Assembly: GCA_040506705.1 (NCBI GenBank)
Contig: JBEVWG010000004.1
Location: 29,265 to 93,264 of the forward strand
Origin: Thiodiazotropha sp040506705
GTDB taxonomy: Bacteria > Pseudomonadota > Gammaproteobacteria > Chromatiales > Chromatiaceae
DNA: 64,000 bases
Direction: 5' to 3'
Each line of letters begins with the position of its first letter. Positions within the stretch are counted from its first letter, which is position 1. The notes under the pieces were generated by a model. That model saw only the letters and a program-made list of their open reading frames with translations. It had not been told where the DNA came from and did not search any database. The translations under genes were made by a program, and so were the position numbers. Shown in pieces: positions 43,899-54,352 of the stretch.

Positions 43899-46800
43899 GT
43901 GAATATTTTTAACAAACTTAAGCGTGCTGTAGACCCGCGGACCAAGACAGTGACTGCGGACATGAAACGGCTCAATGCTGTCCAATCTGGCCTGGATCAA
44001 AAGGCTATCGATTATATTATCGATGGCAAGCATGAGACCGTTTTGTCCACGCTATCGAACGGTTGTACCGGGTCAGAGTTGGAAGTGTGCAAGACTTATC
44101 TAGATCACAATTCAGCCACCAGGAGTCGCCGACAGCTGTTGGCGCAACACGCGCCTTACGACGTCGAATTTGCAAATCGATACACCGAAGTCTTATCAGC
44201 CTCTCTCAAAGATATTCCTGATAATTGTGCGGGCAGCAGCAAGGCTAGCCGATTGGTAAGAGTCTTCTTTTCTGAAGTGTTTGAAGGAATCAAAAAGAGC
44301 ATCAATACTTGGCCAGCACAGCCTGAAAAGATTCGTGAGAGCGGGCTGACGCTTGCAACGGCGCAGGATATCACCTTGTCTTTTGGTGGGACGCTTGTTG
44401 ACCTGGTCGATGTTTTATTCCATGAAAATGGACAATGGAGTTCCATTACTGGCGATCTCTATCGTCAAGCCATTGACGTTAAACCACTACTCAAAACCTA
44501 TCCCAAGGAAACCATAGATGCAGGTCGACGGATTCATGCAATCTCACGATCCAATCTGATTCAGGAACTACATCGATGCGGTTTGGCGGACACACCGGAT
44601 TACCGGGATTTTATAGTCGAACTTGCCGGTGACAATTCCAAAGCAGTACGAGAGGCGGCGATATCACTGATAAGTACATTCGATACGGGCTATCTTGAAC
44701 CCAAAGCCATTGAACTTTTGGATAAAGGTAACGTATCAATGCGTGCAGGTATGGTTGAGTTACTTGCCAAGCTAGGGACGGAACAGGCATTGCAAGCCTT
44801 ACACTCCCACAAAGAGAAGGAAAAAACCGCCCGAATCGTGGCCGCTATTGATGCGGCGATGACAGTCTCCAAACACGTCAAAACTGAGTCACCAGACAGC
44901 GACAATAACAAGCAATATCAAGCTATCGATGGAACTGTTGTTGAGATACCTGAGCTCGGAACGATTCCCGATGGAGACAACCCAAAATTTGGACAAGATG
45001 ACCGTATTCATCTGGTAAAGATAATTCAGGAAGAAAATAATCGAATAAAAAAACAGAATGAAGAAAATAAAAAGTCTGGATATAGCTATCGGCTGCCATT
45101 GTTGAAAGAAAATCTCTCAGATACAGCGCTTGCGTTTTTTAATCAAGCAGGACGACCCAACAACAAAGCCAATCAGGCGTTAATTAATTTTCTATCCCGC
45201 GGATCGGGTGAACAGTGGGCCAGGAACGCGCTGGCAAAACTACCACAAAAAACCGCGCTTCGATTAGCTGTCAAAACGACGCAAAGTGCCTATGCTGCGT
45301 TATCACCTTATGGACAAGGGCCATTTGTGGACATAATACGCGATTTTATCAATGGTCCGAATGGTGATCTTCGAAATCTTGAAGCGATCGATGTCGAGAT
45401 GGAATCTGAAAACTGGTTTGGCTATGGATCAAACCGAATAACGAGAAATGTACAAGCAGGTGACCTACTGCGCTCTGTGATTCAAGACGATTACGCCTAC
45501 ATGGAGCCCAATCTCGATAATGTACCATCCGATGCTGTGTGGCCCTATCTGGCACAAAGTTTTGATGTGATCGACGAGGCATTTGGGCTAAAACCCCAAA
45601 CAGATATAAAGCTTAGCCGCGTAGGCGCGATTAAAGTGCTATATCGGCTTCCGAAGACGCCATCGCGATATTTTGGCCAGCTACTTGAAGCCGCAACCGG
45701 TGAAACAAAAGCCGGGAGAGCCGAAGCACGCGAGATGCTGGCGAATGCACCCGCGGTGGATGACCACATATTGGCATTGCTCAATGATTCTCGCCAGGCT
45801 GTTCGTGCAGGTGCAGCCGAATGGATTGCAGCAAGGCACTACGTAGAAGGTATTCCAGCACTCAAAGCGCGGTTGAAAAAAGAGAAATCTGAGGTGACTA
45901 AAGCTGCGCTCCTCACCACATTAGACGCACTTGGAGAGGATTTGAGTGGATTCGTTGGACCGAAAGCGCTGCTCGAAGAGGCAGAAGCCGGTCTTAAAAA
46001 AGCCAAACTGGATAAACTTGCATGGCTAAACCTCGATCATCTGCCCAAACTGCGTTACCCCTCAAATCGAGCTGTCCCGAATGAGGTGCTTAAGTGGTGG
46101 ATCTTTCTCGCGGTAAAATTAAAACAACCCGGAGGAAATGCACTCTTTGATATTTATCTTGATCGCCTGAATCCGCAAGATGCAGAACACTTTTCAACTT
46201 GGATTTTAGATAGTTGGTATAACTATGATACCGAACAGCCTTCGGAGCAGGAAGGCAACGCCTATGCGAAACAGAATGCAACCAATCGCTATAACAGTAT
46301 GAAGAAGTGGTATAAGGAATATACTGAGGAGAAGGCCTACGCAGACCTAAAACGGGAGTTTATGTCAAACTATCTCAATAGCGGCGCAGCGACAAAAGGA
46401 TTACTCGCGCTGGCAAGTCACACACCTGCAACCCTCGCGGCGGATAGGGTGAGAAACTTCCTGAAAAATCATGGTTCAAGAACTTCGCAGGCTTCCGCAT
46501 TACTAGAGATGCTTGCGCACAAAGGAGATCCAGTGTCGTTACAGGTTGTCATCGCAGCGGCAACCCGACTAAAACAAAAAGGCGTACAAAAATTCGCGGC
46601 GACTCTTATCGAGAAAGTGGCTGAGGCCAAATCCTGGAGTTTAGACGAACTTGCTGATAGAACGGTACCCAGTGCAGGTCTGGATGACGATGGCATTTTG
46701 CGTTTGCCCTGTGGGCCAGATCATAAAATCTATGCAGCAAGTATCGGTGATTCCTTCATTTTCGAAATCCGAAATCCGGACGGTAAAGTCGTAAAGTCTC

Positions 46801-47624
46801 TACCCAGTGGGCAAGACGATACAACGAAGGAGTCAAAGAAACAGCTATCCACGTCCCGCCGCGAATTGAAACAAGTCATCTCAATGCAGTCGTCCCGGCT
46901 TTACGAGGCGCTCTGTGCCGAGCGAAGTTGGCGCCTCGAAGACTGGCAACGCGATATTGGCGGACACCCCATCATGCGACGACTGGCTGAACGCAGTGTC
47001 TGGTTGGGTTTGGATGACAGTGAAAACGTTGTCACCGCGTTTCGACCGACCCAAGAAGGTGACTACACCGATGCTAACGATCAAGATATCGACATTGAAT
47101 CGTTTTCATCGATCCGTCTTGCCCATGGCGCACTGATTGAGGCCTCAGAGACTGAGGCATGGCAGCGCCATCTTGACGACTACGAGGTTAAACCACTGTT
47201 TGAACAGTTTACTCGTCCCCTGTTGTCTATTGATAAAGAGCAAGCGTCGATGACCATTATTGAAGACCGTAAGGGGTGGATCACGGATACCTTTACGTTT
47301 CGTGGTGAAGCATCAAAACTGGGATATGAACGCGGTGAAGCTATGGATGGCGGCTACTTTAATGAGTACAAAAAGAACTTCCAAAGTGCTGGTATCCTGG
47401 CAATCATTGAGTTTTCCGGAAACTGCCTGCCCGAAGAAAATGTTCCAGCCGCAATGATCTCACTCGCATTTGAACGCTACTCGTCTGGAAGAAGAACCGG
47501 AGGAACCTTGAAACTCTCAGATGTCCCGCCAGTATTACTATCCGAGTGTTGGAATGATTATCGATCAATTGTGGAAAAAGGCGCATTTGATGAAAACTGG
47601 GAGAAAAACATGCCATGGATGTGA
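43899..47624 (+). CDS. yehI: DUF4132 (MolR/YehI-like) protein
   Basis: 1241 residues, matching the usual length of YehI. The N-terminal two thirds are alpha-helical with HEAT-like segments (e.g. NSKAVREAAISLISTF; DSRQAVRAGAAEWIAARHY). The last 350 residues are the DUF4132 domain with GRRTGGTLKLSDVPPVLLSE near the end. The GTG start at 43899 has AGGA upstream. It overlaps the next gene by 10 bases. In E. coli the same set lies in yehI-yehL-yehM-yehP-yehQ. DUF4132 proteins are linked with WGR domains and MoxR systems; molecular function is not known. The symbol is by family and gene order, not a proven orthology. Confidence 0.85.
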   Translation: MNIFNKLKRAVDPRTKTVTADMKRLNAVQSGLDQKAIDYIIDGKHETVLSTLSNGCTGSELEVCKTYLDHNSATRSRRQLLAQHAPYDVEFANRYTEVLSASLKDIPDNCAGSSKASRLVRVFFSEVFEGIKKSINTWPAQPEKIRESGLTLATAQDITLSFGGTLVDLVDVLFHENGQWSSITGDLYRQAIDVKPLLKTYPKETIDAGRRIHAISRSNLIQELHRCGLADTPDYRDFIVELAGDNSKAVREAAISLISTFDTGYLEPKAIELLDKGNVSMRAGMVELLAKLGTEQALQALHSHKEKEKTARIVAAIDAAMTVSKHVKTESPDSDNNKQYQAIDGTVVEIPELGTIPDGDNPKFGQDDRIHLVKIIQEENNRIKKQNEENKKSGYSYRLPLLKENLSDTALAFFNQAGRPNNKANQALINFLSRGSGEQWARNALAKLPQKTALRLAVKTTQSAYAALSPYGQGPFVDIIRDFINGPNGDLRNLEAIDVEMESENWFGYGSNRITRNVQAGDLLRSVIQDDYAYMEPNLDNVPSDAVWPYLAQSFDVIDEAFGLKPQTDIKLSRVGAIKVLYRLPKTPSRYFGQLLEAATGETKAGRAEAREMLANAPAVDDHILALLNDSRQAVRAGAAEWIAARHYVEGIPALKARLKKEKSEVTKAALLTTLDALGEDLSGFVGPKALLEEAEAGLKKAKLDKLAWLNLDHLPKLRYPSNRAVPNEVLKWWIFLAVKLKQPGGNALFDIYLDRLNPQDAEHFSTWILDSWYNYDTEQPSEQEGNAYAKQNATNRYNSMKKWYKEYTEEKAYADLKREFMSNYLNSGAATKGLLALASHTPATLAADRVRNFLKNHGSRTSQASALLEMLAHKGDPVSLQVVIAAATRLKQKGVQKFAATLIEKVAEAKSWSLDELADRTVPSAGLDDDGILRLPCGPDHKIYAASIGDSFIFEIRNPDGKVVKSLPSGQDDTTKESKKQLSTSRRELKQVISMQSSRLYEALCAERSWRLEDWQRDIGGHPIMRRLAERSVWLGLDDSENVVTAFRPTQEGDYTDANDQDIDIESFSSIRLAHGALIEASETEAWQRHLDDYEVKPLFEQFTRPLLSIDKEQASMTIIEDRKGWITDTFTFRGEASKLGYERGEAMDGGYFNEYKKNFQSAGILAIIEFSGNCLPEENVPAAMISLAFERYSSGRRTGGTLKLSDVPPVLLSECWNDYRSIVEKGAFDENWEKNMPWM

Positions 47625-48709
47625 CTCAAGTACAACGCGAACCTGCAGAGACCAAGTTTTCGGAGGAACTAAAACGGCTGCAGGAAAATGATCGGGAGGC
47701 CAAACCAAATGGATGGTTGCTATCGCCGAGATCGGTAAGGCGTTTTATCCTCGGGGATAAAAGCCTAGATATATCACAAAAGTTCTTTGGGGATGATCCG
47801 CTAGTAGACCGGTGTATCGTTTCTTTAATGGGGCATCAGGGATTGATGCTGGTTGGAGAGCCTGGCACAGCAAAGTCTCTGCTTTCCGAACTATTGGCTG
47901 CCGCGATCAGTGGTGACTCAAATCTTGTGATCCAAGGCTCGGCGGGTATTCTAGAAGATCACCTGCGATACGGATGGAACTATGCGCTTTTACTAGCGGA
48001 AGGGCCTGGTGAAAAGGCATTGGTTCCCTCACCTGTACTTTCGGCGATGCAAATGGGGAAAATTGCACGCCTGGAAGAGTTGACACGTTGTGCGCCAGAG
48101 GTTCAGGACGCCATGATTTCTCTTCTGTCCGAAAAGACAATCTCGATTCCTGAACTTGGTCCTGGTAAAGAGGTTCGTGCTGTTCCCGGTTTCAATGTGA
48201 TTGGAACCGCAAACCTAAGAGATCGCGGTGTACACGACATGTCGAGTGCGTTGAAACGACGTTTTAATTTCGAAACCGTTAAACCCATAGCTGATGCCAA
48301 TTTTGAAAAGGAGCTGGTTGCTCGTCAAGTTGCTGAGCGGATGGATAATCATGCAACAATGGCACCTATCGATACCAATGTGATCGATGTGCTGGTTTCA
48401 GTATTTCGGGATTTGCGAACCGGAAAGACTGAAGATGGTGCGTCTGTAGCAACACCCAATAGCGTTATGTCTACGGCAGAGGCAGTTAATGTCGCGCATG
48501 CGGCGGCACTCGATGCACTATATTTAGATGGTACCAACATGTCGACTTCACATGTTGCTCGGCAAATCCGTGGCGTCGTTTTCAAAGATGACCTTGAGGA
48601 TGCTCGGAGGTTCCGTGCCTATGTTGATCAGATCGCTAAAGTACGAATGAAGAGAAACAAAGCGTGGTCAGAGTTTTATAAGGCAGCAAAGAAGGATTTA
48701 GATGGATGA
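47615..48709 (+). CDS. yehL: MoxR-type AAA+ ATPase (YehL-like)
   Basis: 364 residues. Walker A is VGEPGTAKSLLS (about residue 83); the Walker B region is IARLEELTRCAPEVQDAMIS (about 150); sensor 1 IGTANLRDRGVHDMSSALKR and a typical AAA lid follow. MoxR ATPases act as chaperones that activate a VWA partner, which here is the gene at 51095. The start overlaps the DUF4132 stop by 10 bases and the stop overlaps the DUF5682 start by 8 bases, so all are translated together. Confidence 0.92.
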   Translation: MDVTQVQREPAETKFSEELKRLQENDREAKPNGWLLSPRSVRRFILGDKSLDISQKFFGDDPLVDRCIVSLMGHQGLMLVGEPGTAKSLLSELLAAAISGDSNLVIQGSAGILEDHLRYGWNYALLLAEGPGEKALVPSPVLSAMQMGKIARLEELTRCAPEVQDAMISLLSEKTISIPELGPGKEVRAVPGFNVIGTANLRDRGVHDMSSALKRRFNFETVKPIADANFEKELVARQVAERMDNHATMAPIDTNVIDVLVSVFRDLRTGKTEDGASVATPNSVMSTAEAVNVAHAAALDALYLDGTNMSTSHVARQIRGVVFKDDLEDARRFRAYVDQIAKVRMKRNKAWSEFYKAAKKDLDG

Positions 48710-51098
48710 CCTGTCACAGTTAGACTCTCTTCGTGGGTCATTGATTCAGGAAGACACCGGACTCTATTTCGCACCGATAAGACACCACTCGCCGGCTTGC
48801 GCTTGGGCAGTGAGAGCACTCATTCGTGAAATCAGGCCCCGCCAAATTCTAATCGAAGCGCCTACTGATCTGCAAAAGCACATCAATTTACTTCTCCACA
48901 AAAACACAGTTCCACCTGTTGCGCTAGCGGTTTTCATAGATCAAAAAGAACACCCACGCCTAGCGACCTATTATCCATTCTGTTCCCATTCGCCGGAGTA
49001 TGTTGCCTTAGTAGAAGGTCAGAAAGTCAAGGCAAAGCTTCAATTCATCGATTTGCCATCGGCTAATAAGGCCATGATATCGACACCTTCTACGGATGAG
49101 AATTTAGTGATCGATAGTGAAGAGCATTTCGACACAGGTGATTTCGTTGCTTCGATGTGTCAAAAGATTGGTTGTCGAAATGGCTATGAGCTATGGGACC
49201 ACCTATTTGAATCTCGCCTTGGACAGGATAATTGGAGAGACTTTTTAGCCGACGTTGGCGCTTACTGTGCATGCCTACGATACACTACACCAAAAAGTGC
49301 GATAGAACTTAATGGCGATCAAACTCGTGAAGAGCACATGAGTAATGCACTCCTTGGGGCTTTAAAAAAGGAAGGCCCTGTATTGGTAATTACCGGCGGT
49401 TTCCATACCAGCGCATTGATAAAAGCTGTTGAAAGCAGAAAAAGAACAAAGAAGGCCGCAACCGTGCAACCGGGAAATTCTTATCTCATTCGATATGGAT
49501 TTGAAGCGCTTGATGCTTTAAGCGGCTATGGAGCAGGTTTACCGCAACCTGGTTACTACGATTATTTATGGCATCGGGCTAAAGATGCAAATGGCGCACC
49601 CCAGTGGCGTGAAACTGCGTTAGATCTGGTAACCAGATTTAGTCGCAATCTTAGAGAAGAAGGCCATACGATGACTGTTCCGGCACAAGTAGAAGTACTC
49701 CGTGTTGCCGAAGCATTGGCAGCTATGCGTGGGAGAGAGGGGGCAGGGCGTCATGACCTAATTGATGCGGTTAGAACAGCCTTGGTGAAAGGCGAAGTCG
49801 GAGTTCGAGAGATATGGACGGAAAGGATTTTTGACTTCCTTCGAGGTAATGCAATCGGAGATATCCCTTCCTCGGCAGGGTCACCCCCAATTGTCGACGA
49901 TGCACGATCTCGAGCGCAGAGTCTGCGTGTCGATATTCGCGATGGTGCACGAAGACAGCGCAAACTTGATATTCGCAGAAAGCCTTCACATTTAGCTGTG
50001 TCACAGTTCTTTCACGCGATGTCCCTGTTAGAATCCGGTTTTGCAAATCGAATTACTGGGCCTGATTTTTTATTTGATGTACATACAGAAAGATTGTTTG
50101 AAGAGTGGTCTTTTGCTTGGTCTCCGATGGTAGAAGGACGCTTGATCTCGCTGGCAACAATCGGCGATAGCGTCAATAGTGCCTGTATCGGCGTGTTGAG
50201 AAACAAACAGTCTGAGATCTATAAAGCAGGCAAAAGTCGGGATATCATCAGCTTGACTGATTTATTCGTACAAGGTTTACTTGCTGGTCTCGGAGAGAAT
50301 CTACACGACTTCCTTAATGAACTCGCGGCAGATATAAAATCTCACGGTGAATTCTATTCAGTGGCACAGACCTTACGACGACTTCACACAATCACAAACG
50401 CATCTAGCCCCCTACAGATTTCAGATAGTTTACCTCTTAGTGAAGTCCGCCAAGCCGCGTATCAAAGGCTTATTTATCTTTGTGAAGACCTTCCTAAATC
50501 ATCAGATGAAAATATTCAGGAACACATTGAGTCATTACGACTCATTATGGATTTGTTACGTTCGCCCGGCGCTGAAGTGTTCGATCGAAGTCAATTTGAC
50601 GAAGCGATTAATCGCGTTGCGGATGCTAAACCACCACCTGTTATTCTCGGATCAGTCCTGGCAATTGCGCTCATGGCTGACATGAGATCGCCTGAAGAGG
50701 TTTGCCGCGCTTTAGCTGGGAGTTTCAATGGTAGCTTTGATCATGCAAAAGATCGAATAGGAATCTTAAGAGGACTCATTTTTACTACCCCGGAGATCAT
50801 CTGGCGTAACAAAGAAGTACTACAACAAATTGATAAATTACTCTGTGATCTCACAGAAGATGAGTTTCTTGAATTGTTACCCCATCTTCGACTGGCATTT
50901 ACAGCGCTGAATCCGCGCGAGACCGATAGGGTTGCCGGTCTGCTTGCAAATATGCATGGAGGAAGAGGATTAGAGTATCTCGATTCCCAGCACGAACTTT
51001 CGGAAGAAGATCTAGAGCAAGGTATTGAGATTGAGCGCAAACTGAGGTTGTCGATGCATTCAGATGGATTGAAGGCATGGTTAGAGGAGGGCAGATGA
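48702..51098 (+). CDS. yehM: DUF5682 protein (YehM-like)
   Basis: 798 residues with the family signature GLYFAPIRHHSPACAWAVRA near residues 20-40 and PRQILIEAPTD. A later VLVITGGFHTSALIKAV segment resembles a ChaN/EreA/TraB-like fold. The family is always found with MoxR, VWA and SWIM genes and its function is unknown. The gene overlaps MoxR by 8 bases and the VWA gene by 4 bases (ATGA). It is intact. Confidence 0.9.
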   Translation: MDDLSQLDSLRGSLIQEDTGLYFAPIRHHSPACAWAVRALIREIRPRQILIEAPTDLQKHINLLLHKNTVPPVALAVFIDQKEHPRLATYYPFCSHSPEYVALVEGQKVKAKLQFIDLPSANKAMISTPSTDENLVIDSEEHFDTGDFVASMCQKIGCRNGYELWDHLFESRLGQDNWRDFLADVGAYCACLRYTTPKSAIELNGDQTREEHMSNALLGALKKEGPVLVITGGFHTSALIKAVESRKRTKKAATVQPGNSYLIRYGFEALDALSGYGAGLPQPGYYDYLWHRAKDANGAPQWRETALDLVTRFSRNLREEGHTMTVPAQVEVLRVAEALAAMRGREGAGRHDLIDAVRTALVKGEVGVREIWTERIFDFLRGNAIGDIPSSAGSPPIVDDARSRAQSLRVDIRDGARRQRKLDIRRKPSHLAVSQFFHAMSLLESGFANRITGPDFLFDVHTERLFEEWSFAWSPMVEGRLISLATIGDSVNSACIGVLRNKQSEIYKAGKSRDIISLTDLFVQGLLAGLGENLHDFLNELAADIKSHGEFYSVAQTLRRLHTITNASSPLQISDSLPLSEVRQAAYQRLIYLCEDLPKSSDENIQEHIESLRLIMDLLRSPGAEVFDRSQFDEAINRVADAKPPPVILGSVLAIALMADMRSPEEVCRALAGSFNGSFDHAKDRIGILRGLIFTTPEIIWRNKEVLQQIDKLLCDLTEDEFLELLPHLRLAFTALNPRETDRVAGLLANMHGGRGLEYLDSQHELSEEDLEQGIEIERKLRLSMHSDGLKAWLEEGR

Positions 51099-52210
51099 CC
51101 AGTAAGCCACAGCGACGTTGGCGTCTGGCCCTCGGGCGATATGCCCGTGATAATCTCGAAATACTGGAGAAAAGTGATCAGGAAATTGATCGCGCCCTGG
51201 ATTTCCTATATTCACGTGAATACGAAAAACGCGGTGTAAAAACCGGTCGTGGCCCAGGAAGTCTTGATCCCACTCAAATGAATGCGATCAATTGGCTCGG
51301 TAAAGCGAGAAGCCTTTTTCCCGAAACGGTGTTTGAAACCTTACAAGACCATGCCCTTGATCGATACGGTCTGTCTGATCTGCTCAATGACCCACAAACC
51401 CTCGAATCACTCGCGCCCAATCAGAATCTGCTAAAAGTCCTCCTTGGTTTCCAGGGCCGCGCGCAGCCTGCCGTAAAAGAGAAGTTACGCGAAATCGCAG
51501 ATCAAGTCATTCGAGAGATCGTTGAGCGGCTGCGGTCAGAAATTCAACGCGCATTTTCAGGTCGCAAGAATCGTTTCAGAAGATCAAACATCGCATCAGC
51601 AGCTAATTTTGACTGGCGCACGACAATTAGAGCGAACCTGAAAAACTATGATCCAATTCGAGAGCGTATTATCGCGGATAGAATATTCTTCAATGCCCGT
51701 GAGCGCCGACACCTCCCTTGGCGGATCATATTATGTGTAGATCAGTCCGGTTCAATGACAAACAGCATAATTTACTCCGCGGTAATGGCAGCGATTTTGT
51801 CAGGATTACCTGGTGTTACAGTAAGCATGGTGCTTTTTGATACCTCGGTGGTTGATGTTTCTGATCGCCTAACAGATCCGTTAGAGACGCTGCTATCAGT
51901 TCAACTTGGTGGTGGTACCAATATTGGCAAAGCGGTGGCCTACTGTGAGAATCTTGTTGAGGATGCAGATCGGACGGTGCTTACACTAATCAGTGATTTT
52001 GGCGAGGGTGCTTATCCGCGTCCGCTGTATGCATCGATCGCTCGCCTTGCTGAGCAAAGAGTAAAACTCATCGGTCTTGCTGCATTAGACGATGGCGGCG
52101 AACCGGTTTACGACCAGATGATTGCAGGGAGATTGGCAGACCTCGGCATGCATGTCGGGGCCATGACACCAGACCGGTTTGCCCAATGGCTTGCAGGAGT
52201 CATGCAATGA
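51095..52210 (+). CDS. yehP: VWA-domain protein (YehP-like)
   Basis: 371 residues from ATG 51095. The C-terminal von Willebrand A domain has a complete MIDAS: DQSGSM (near residue 220), a central Thr in GGGTNIGKAV and the Asp in TLISDFGEG. The N-terminal half is a helical region with a KRGVKTGRGPGSLDPTQM conserved loop. It is the substrate or partner for the MoxR ATPase. The start codon overlaps the DUF5682 stop and the stop overlaps the SWIM gene start, both as ATGA. Confidence 0.92.
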   Translation: MTSKPQRRWRLALGRYARDNLEILEKSDQEIDRALDFLYSREYEKRGVKTGRGPGSLDPTQMNAINWLGKARSLFPETVFETLQDHALDRYGLSDLLNDPQTLESLAPNQNLLKVLLGFQGRAQPAVKEKLREIADQVIREIVERLRSEIQRAFSGRKNRFRRSNIASAANFDWRTTIRANLKNYDPIRERIIADRIFFNARERRHLPWRIILCVDQSGSMTNSIIYSAVMAAILSGLPGVTVSMVLFDTSVVDVSDRLTDPLETLLSVQLGGGTNIGKAVAYCENLVEDADRTVLTLISDFGEGAYPRPLYASIARLAEQRVKLIGLAALDDGGEPVYDQMIAGRLADLGMHVGAMTPDRFAQWLAGVMQ

Positions 52211-54159
52211 CACTCAGGTCGATGATTTTGAGCCACGACAGTATGGCGCTTGAAACGTTGACATCAAAGGGTTTGCTCAGACGGGCTCAAAGAGATGTCG
52301 AGGCCGGTCTTGGAACTATTGAGAATATCGATGATAACAAAGCAACGGTAACAGTAGGCAAAGCGTCCGTAGATCTCGACGAGAAAGGCCCTAAGGCAGC
52401 CACTTGTACCTGCAAAGCACATGGAATTTGTCGACATATCCTAGTGGCGGTTTTATTGCTTCGTGAGCAAAGCTCCTCTGTTGAGGAGACACCTAACGAA
52501 CCTAAACCGTCCTCTGCTTTAGAGGAAATCTGCGCGCTAAAGGATGAGCAAATCATAAAGTTTTCCGGTGCTGACTGGAGTAAATCCCTTGCCTTAATAT
52601 CCGACAATCCCAAATATTGCATAATTGAAGAGGGGCTTAATGTAGCGGTTTTATTTGAAGAAATGGATACCAAAGTCACCTTTATCGGTAGTAGCGGTTT
52701 AAAGGGTGCTGCATATAAAGGACCAAAAACACGTAAACGGCTTTTATCTACGGTAGCGGCGCTACTGGTCCGGCAGAAAGAGGGATTACAACTTTCAGAT
52801 AGTTCGTATGCTATAGGAACAGGCCCGAGTATTGACAATGCTTTCATCAACAGCACGCAACTAACCATCGAGCAAGCAGTAACGGCCACATTATCGAGCA
52901 GGTCTCCTCTTGGACACGACTTGCTCTTGGATCTTGCAATCTCAAGCCGCTGTGAGTCACTTCCAAGACTATCGGCAGAATTGAGGGCTTTAAGCCGGCA
53001 AGCACGAGCTTCTAGCGAACGAAGTATTGATTTTGATCCTGCAGACTTCTTCTTGCGGGCATCACGTGCCTATACTTTATTGGAGGCACTTAGAAATGAT
53101 CCAACGAACCAGATATTAACCGGTTCAATAAAAAGAGAGTACAAAAGCGGCAAGCCGATGGAGGTATGGCCATTGGCAGTATCGCGATGGCGAAGTACGA
53201 CGGGCGCAAGGGGGCTGAGTGCTTATATATTTGATCCTGTATCCTGTGAATGGTTAACCATGCTTGAAGGACGAAGCGCTGGAATCGATCTTTCTTTCGA
53301 TGTGTCAACAGCCTACCAAATGCCAGTCTGGGGTTTTAGTACATTGCGTGGCGTTATGGGGCGTCGAGTTCACTTGGCAAAACCTCTGATCGCGAGTGAT
53401 GGGGCAATTTCCAGTAAGAGCCAGCATGCAAACCATGACCAACCAATGCCAATATCACTGGGTGAGATTCTAGAGTCTAATGGGGTTCATGACGAATGGT
53501 CGTCCTTCAGGAGGGATGTGGAAATTCGACTCGGTCACGGGATTGGTAGGCGCCAGGTGCAGCTACCTGCAATGATTATCCCTTCCAGCTATGGACAGGT
53601 AGGATTCGATGACATTAATCAGGTCTATATGTACGAAGTGCGTGACAAACTTGGAGATACCCTCATCTTAAACATCCCCGCTGATGACAATCAAACAGCA
53701 ATACGTTTATGGAAAATGGGTAGAGACGTTCAGGGTCTTGTCGTTGAGACGTCATTCGGATTACATGGCCTTGATGTAAGACCTGTTTCTATAATTTTCA
53801 ATGATTCTCAGGGCGTAGCTATCCATAATATAGACTTTGATTTTTGGAAGAGAGAACGCGGTATTAAAAAGTTATTCTCTAACTTCCGCGAAAGTGTCGC
53901 TAAACCGCTAGTGGCACATCAAACCAATGTACGCAGTCCGTTTCAGCGAACACTGTCTGATTCTATCGATGAGTTAATAAGCCTCGTCTGTCATTTGCCC
54001 GGCGAAAACAACACTAGATTACTCGTTAGTAGACTTGAATCCTTTGGATTCTCGACGTTTGCTGATGCTTTTGAAAAAGCGACATATTTAAAAGATTTGA
54101 AATCGATATTAAAAGCAGGCTTTGTCGCCAGTGAGATTGACGAAATGCTCAAGTTTTAA
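52207..54159 (+). CDS. yehQ: SWIM zinc-finger protein (YehQ-like)
   Basis: 650 residues from ATG 52207. The N-terminal SWIM zinc finger is seen as CTCKAHGICRHILVAVLLL (CxCx5CxH; near residues 60-80). The remainder is a large helical/beta protein with no further named domain. SWIM fingers bind nucleic acid or protein; in yehQ homologues the role is unknown. It is the last gene of the five-gene operon; about 190 bp of spacer follow before a recombinase. Confidence 0.9.
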   Translation: MTLRSMILSHDSMALETLTSKGLLRRAQRDVEAGLGTIENIDDNKATVTVGKASVDLDEKGPKAATCTCKAHGICRHILVAVLLLREQSSSVEETPNEPKPSSALEEICALKDEQIIKFSGADWSKSLALISDNPKYCIIEEGLNVAVLFEEMDTKVTFIGSSGLKGAAYKGPKTRKRLLSTVAALLVRQKEGLQLSDSSYAIGTGPSIDNAFINSTQLTIEQAVTATLSSRSPLGHDLLLDLAISSRCESLPRLSAELRALSRQARASSERSIDFDPADFFLRASRAYTLLEALRNDPTNQILTGSIKREYKSGKPMEVWPLAVSRWRSTTGARGLSAYIFDPVSCEWLTMLEGRSAGIDLSFDVSTAYQMPVWGFSTLRGVMGRRVHLAKPLIASDGAISSKSQHANHDQPMPISLGEILESNGVHDEWSSFRRDVEIRLGHGIGRRQVQLPAMIIPSSYGQVGFDDINQVYMYEVRDKLGDTLILNIPADDNQTAIRLWKMGRDVQGLVVETSFGLHGLDVRPVSIIFNDSQGVAIHNIDFDFWKRERGIKKLFSNFRESVAKPLVAHQTNVRSPFQRTLSDSIDELISLVCHLPGENNTRLLVSRLESFGFSTFADAFEKATYLKDLKSILKAGFVASEIDEMLKF

Positions 54160-54352
54160 TGATATCAGAGGCCTGCCTGCAGGATATCTCGACTTTCAAA
54201 AGGCCCAACTGGATATGAACTTACTCGACTCTGTCATTCATGTAAAAAGGGAAGATTCCAATGAATCCCTATAAACACTGTGTTCAGATTGATTTCTGAT
54301 CCAACAAGTATCATCATTGGAATTTGGCACCACATTGAGGTGGATTCAGTTT

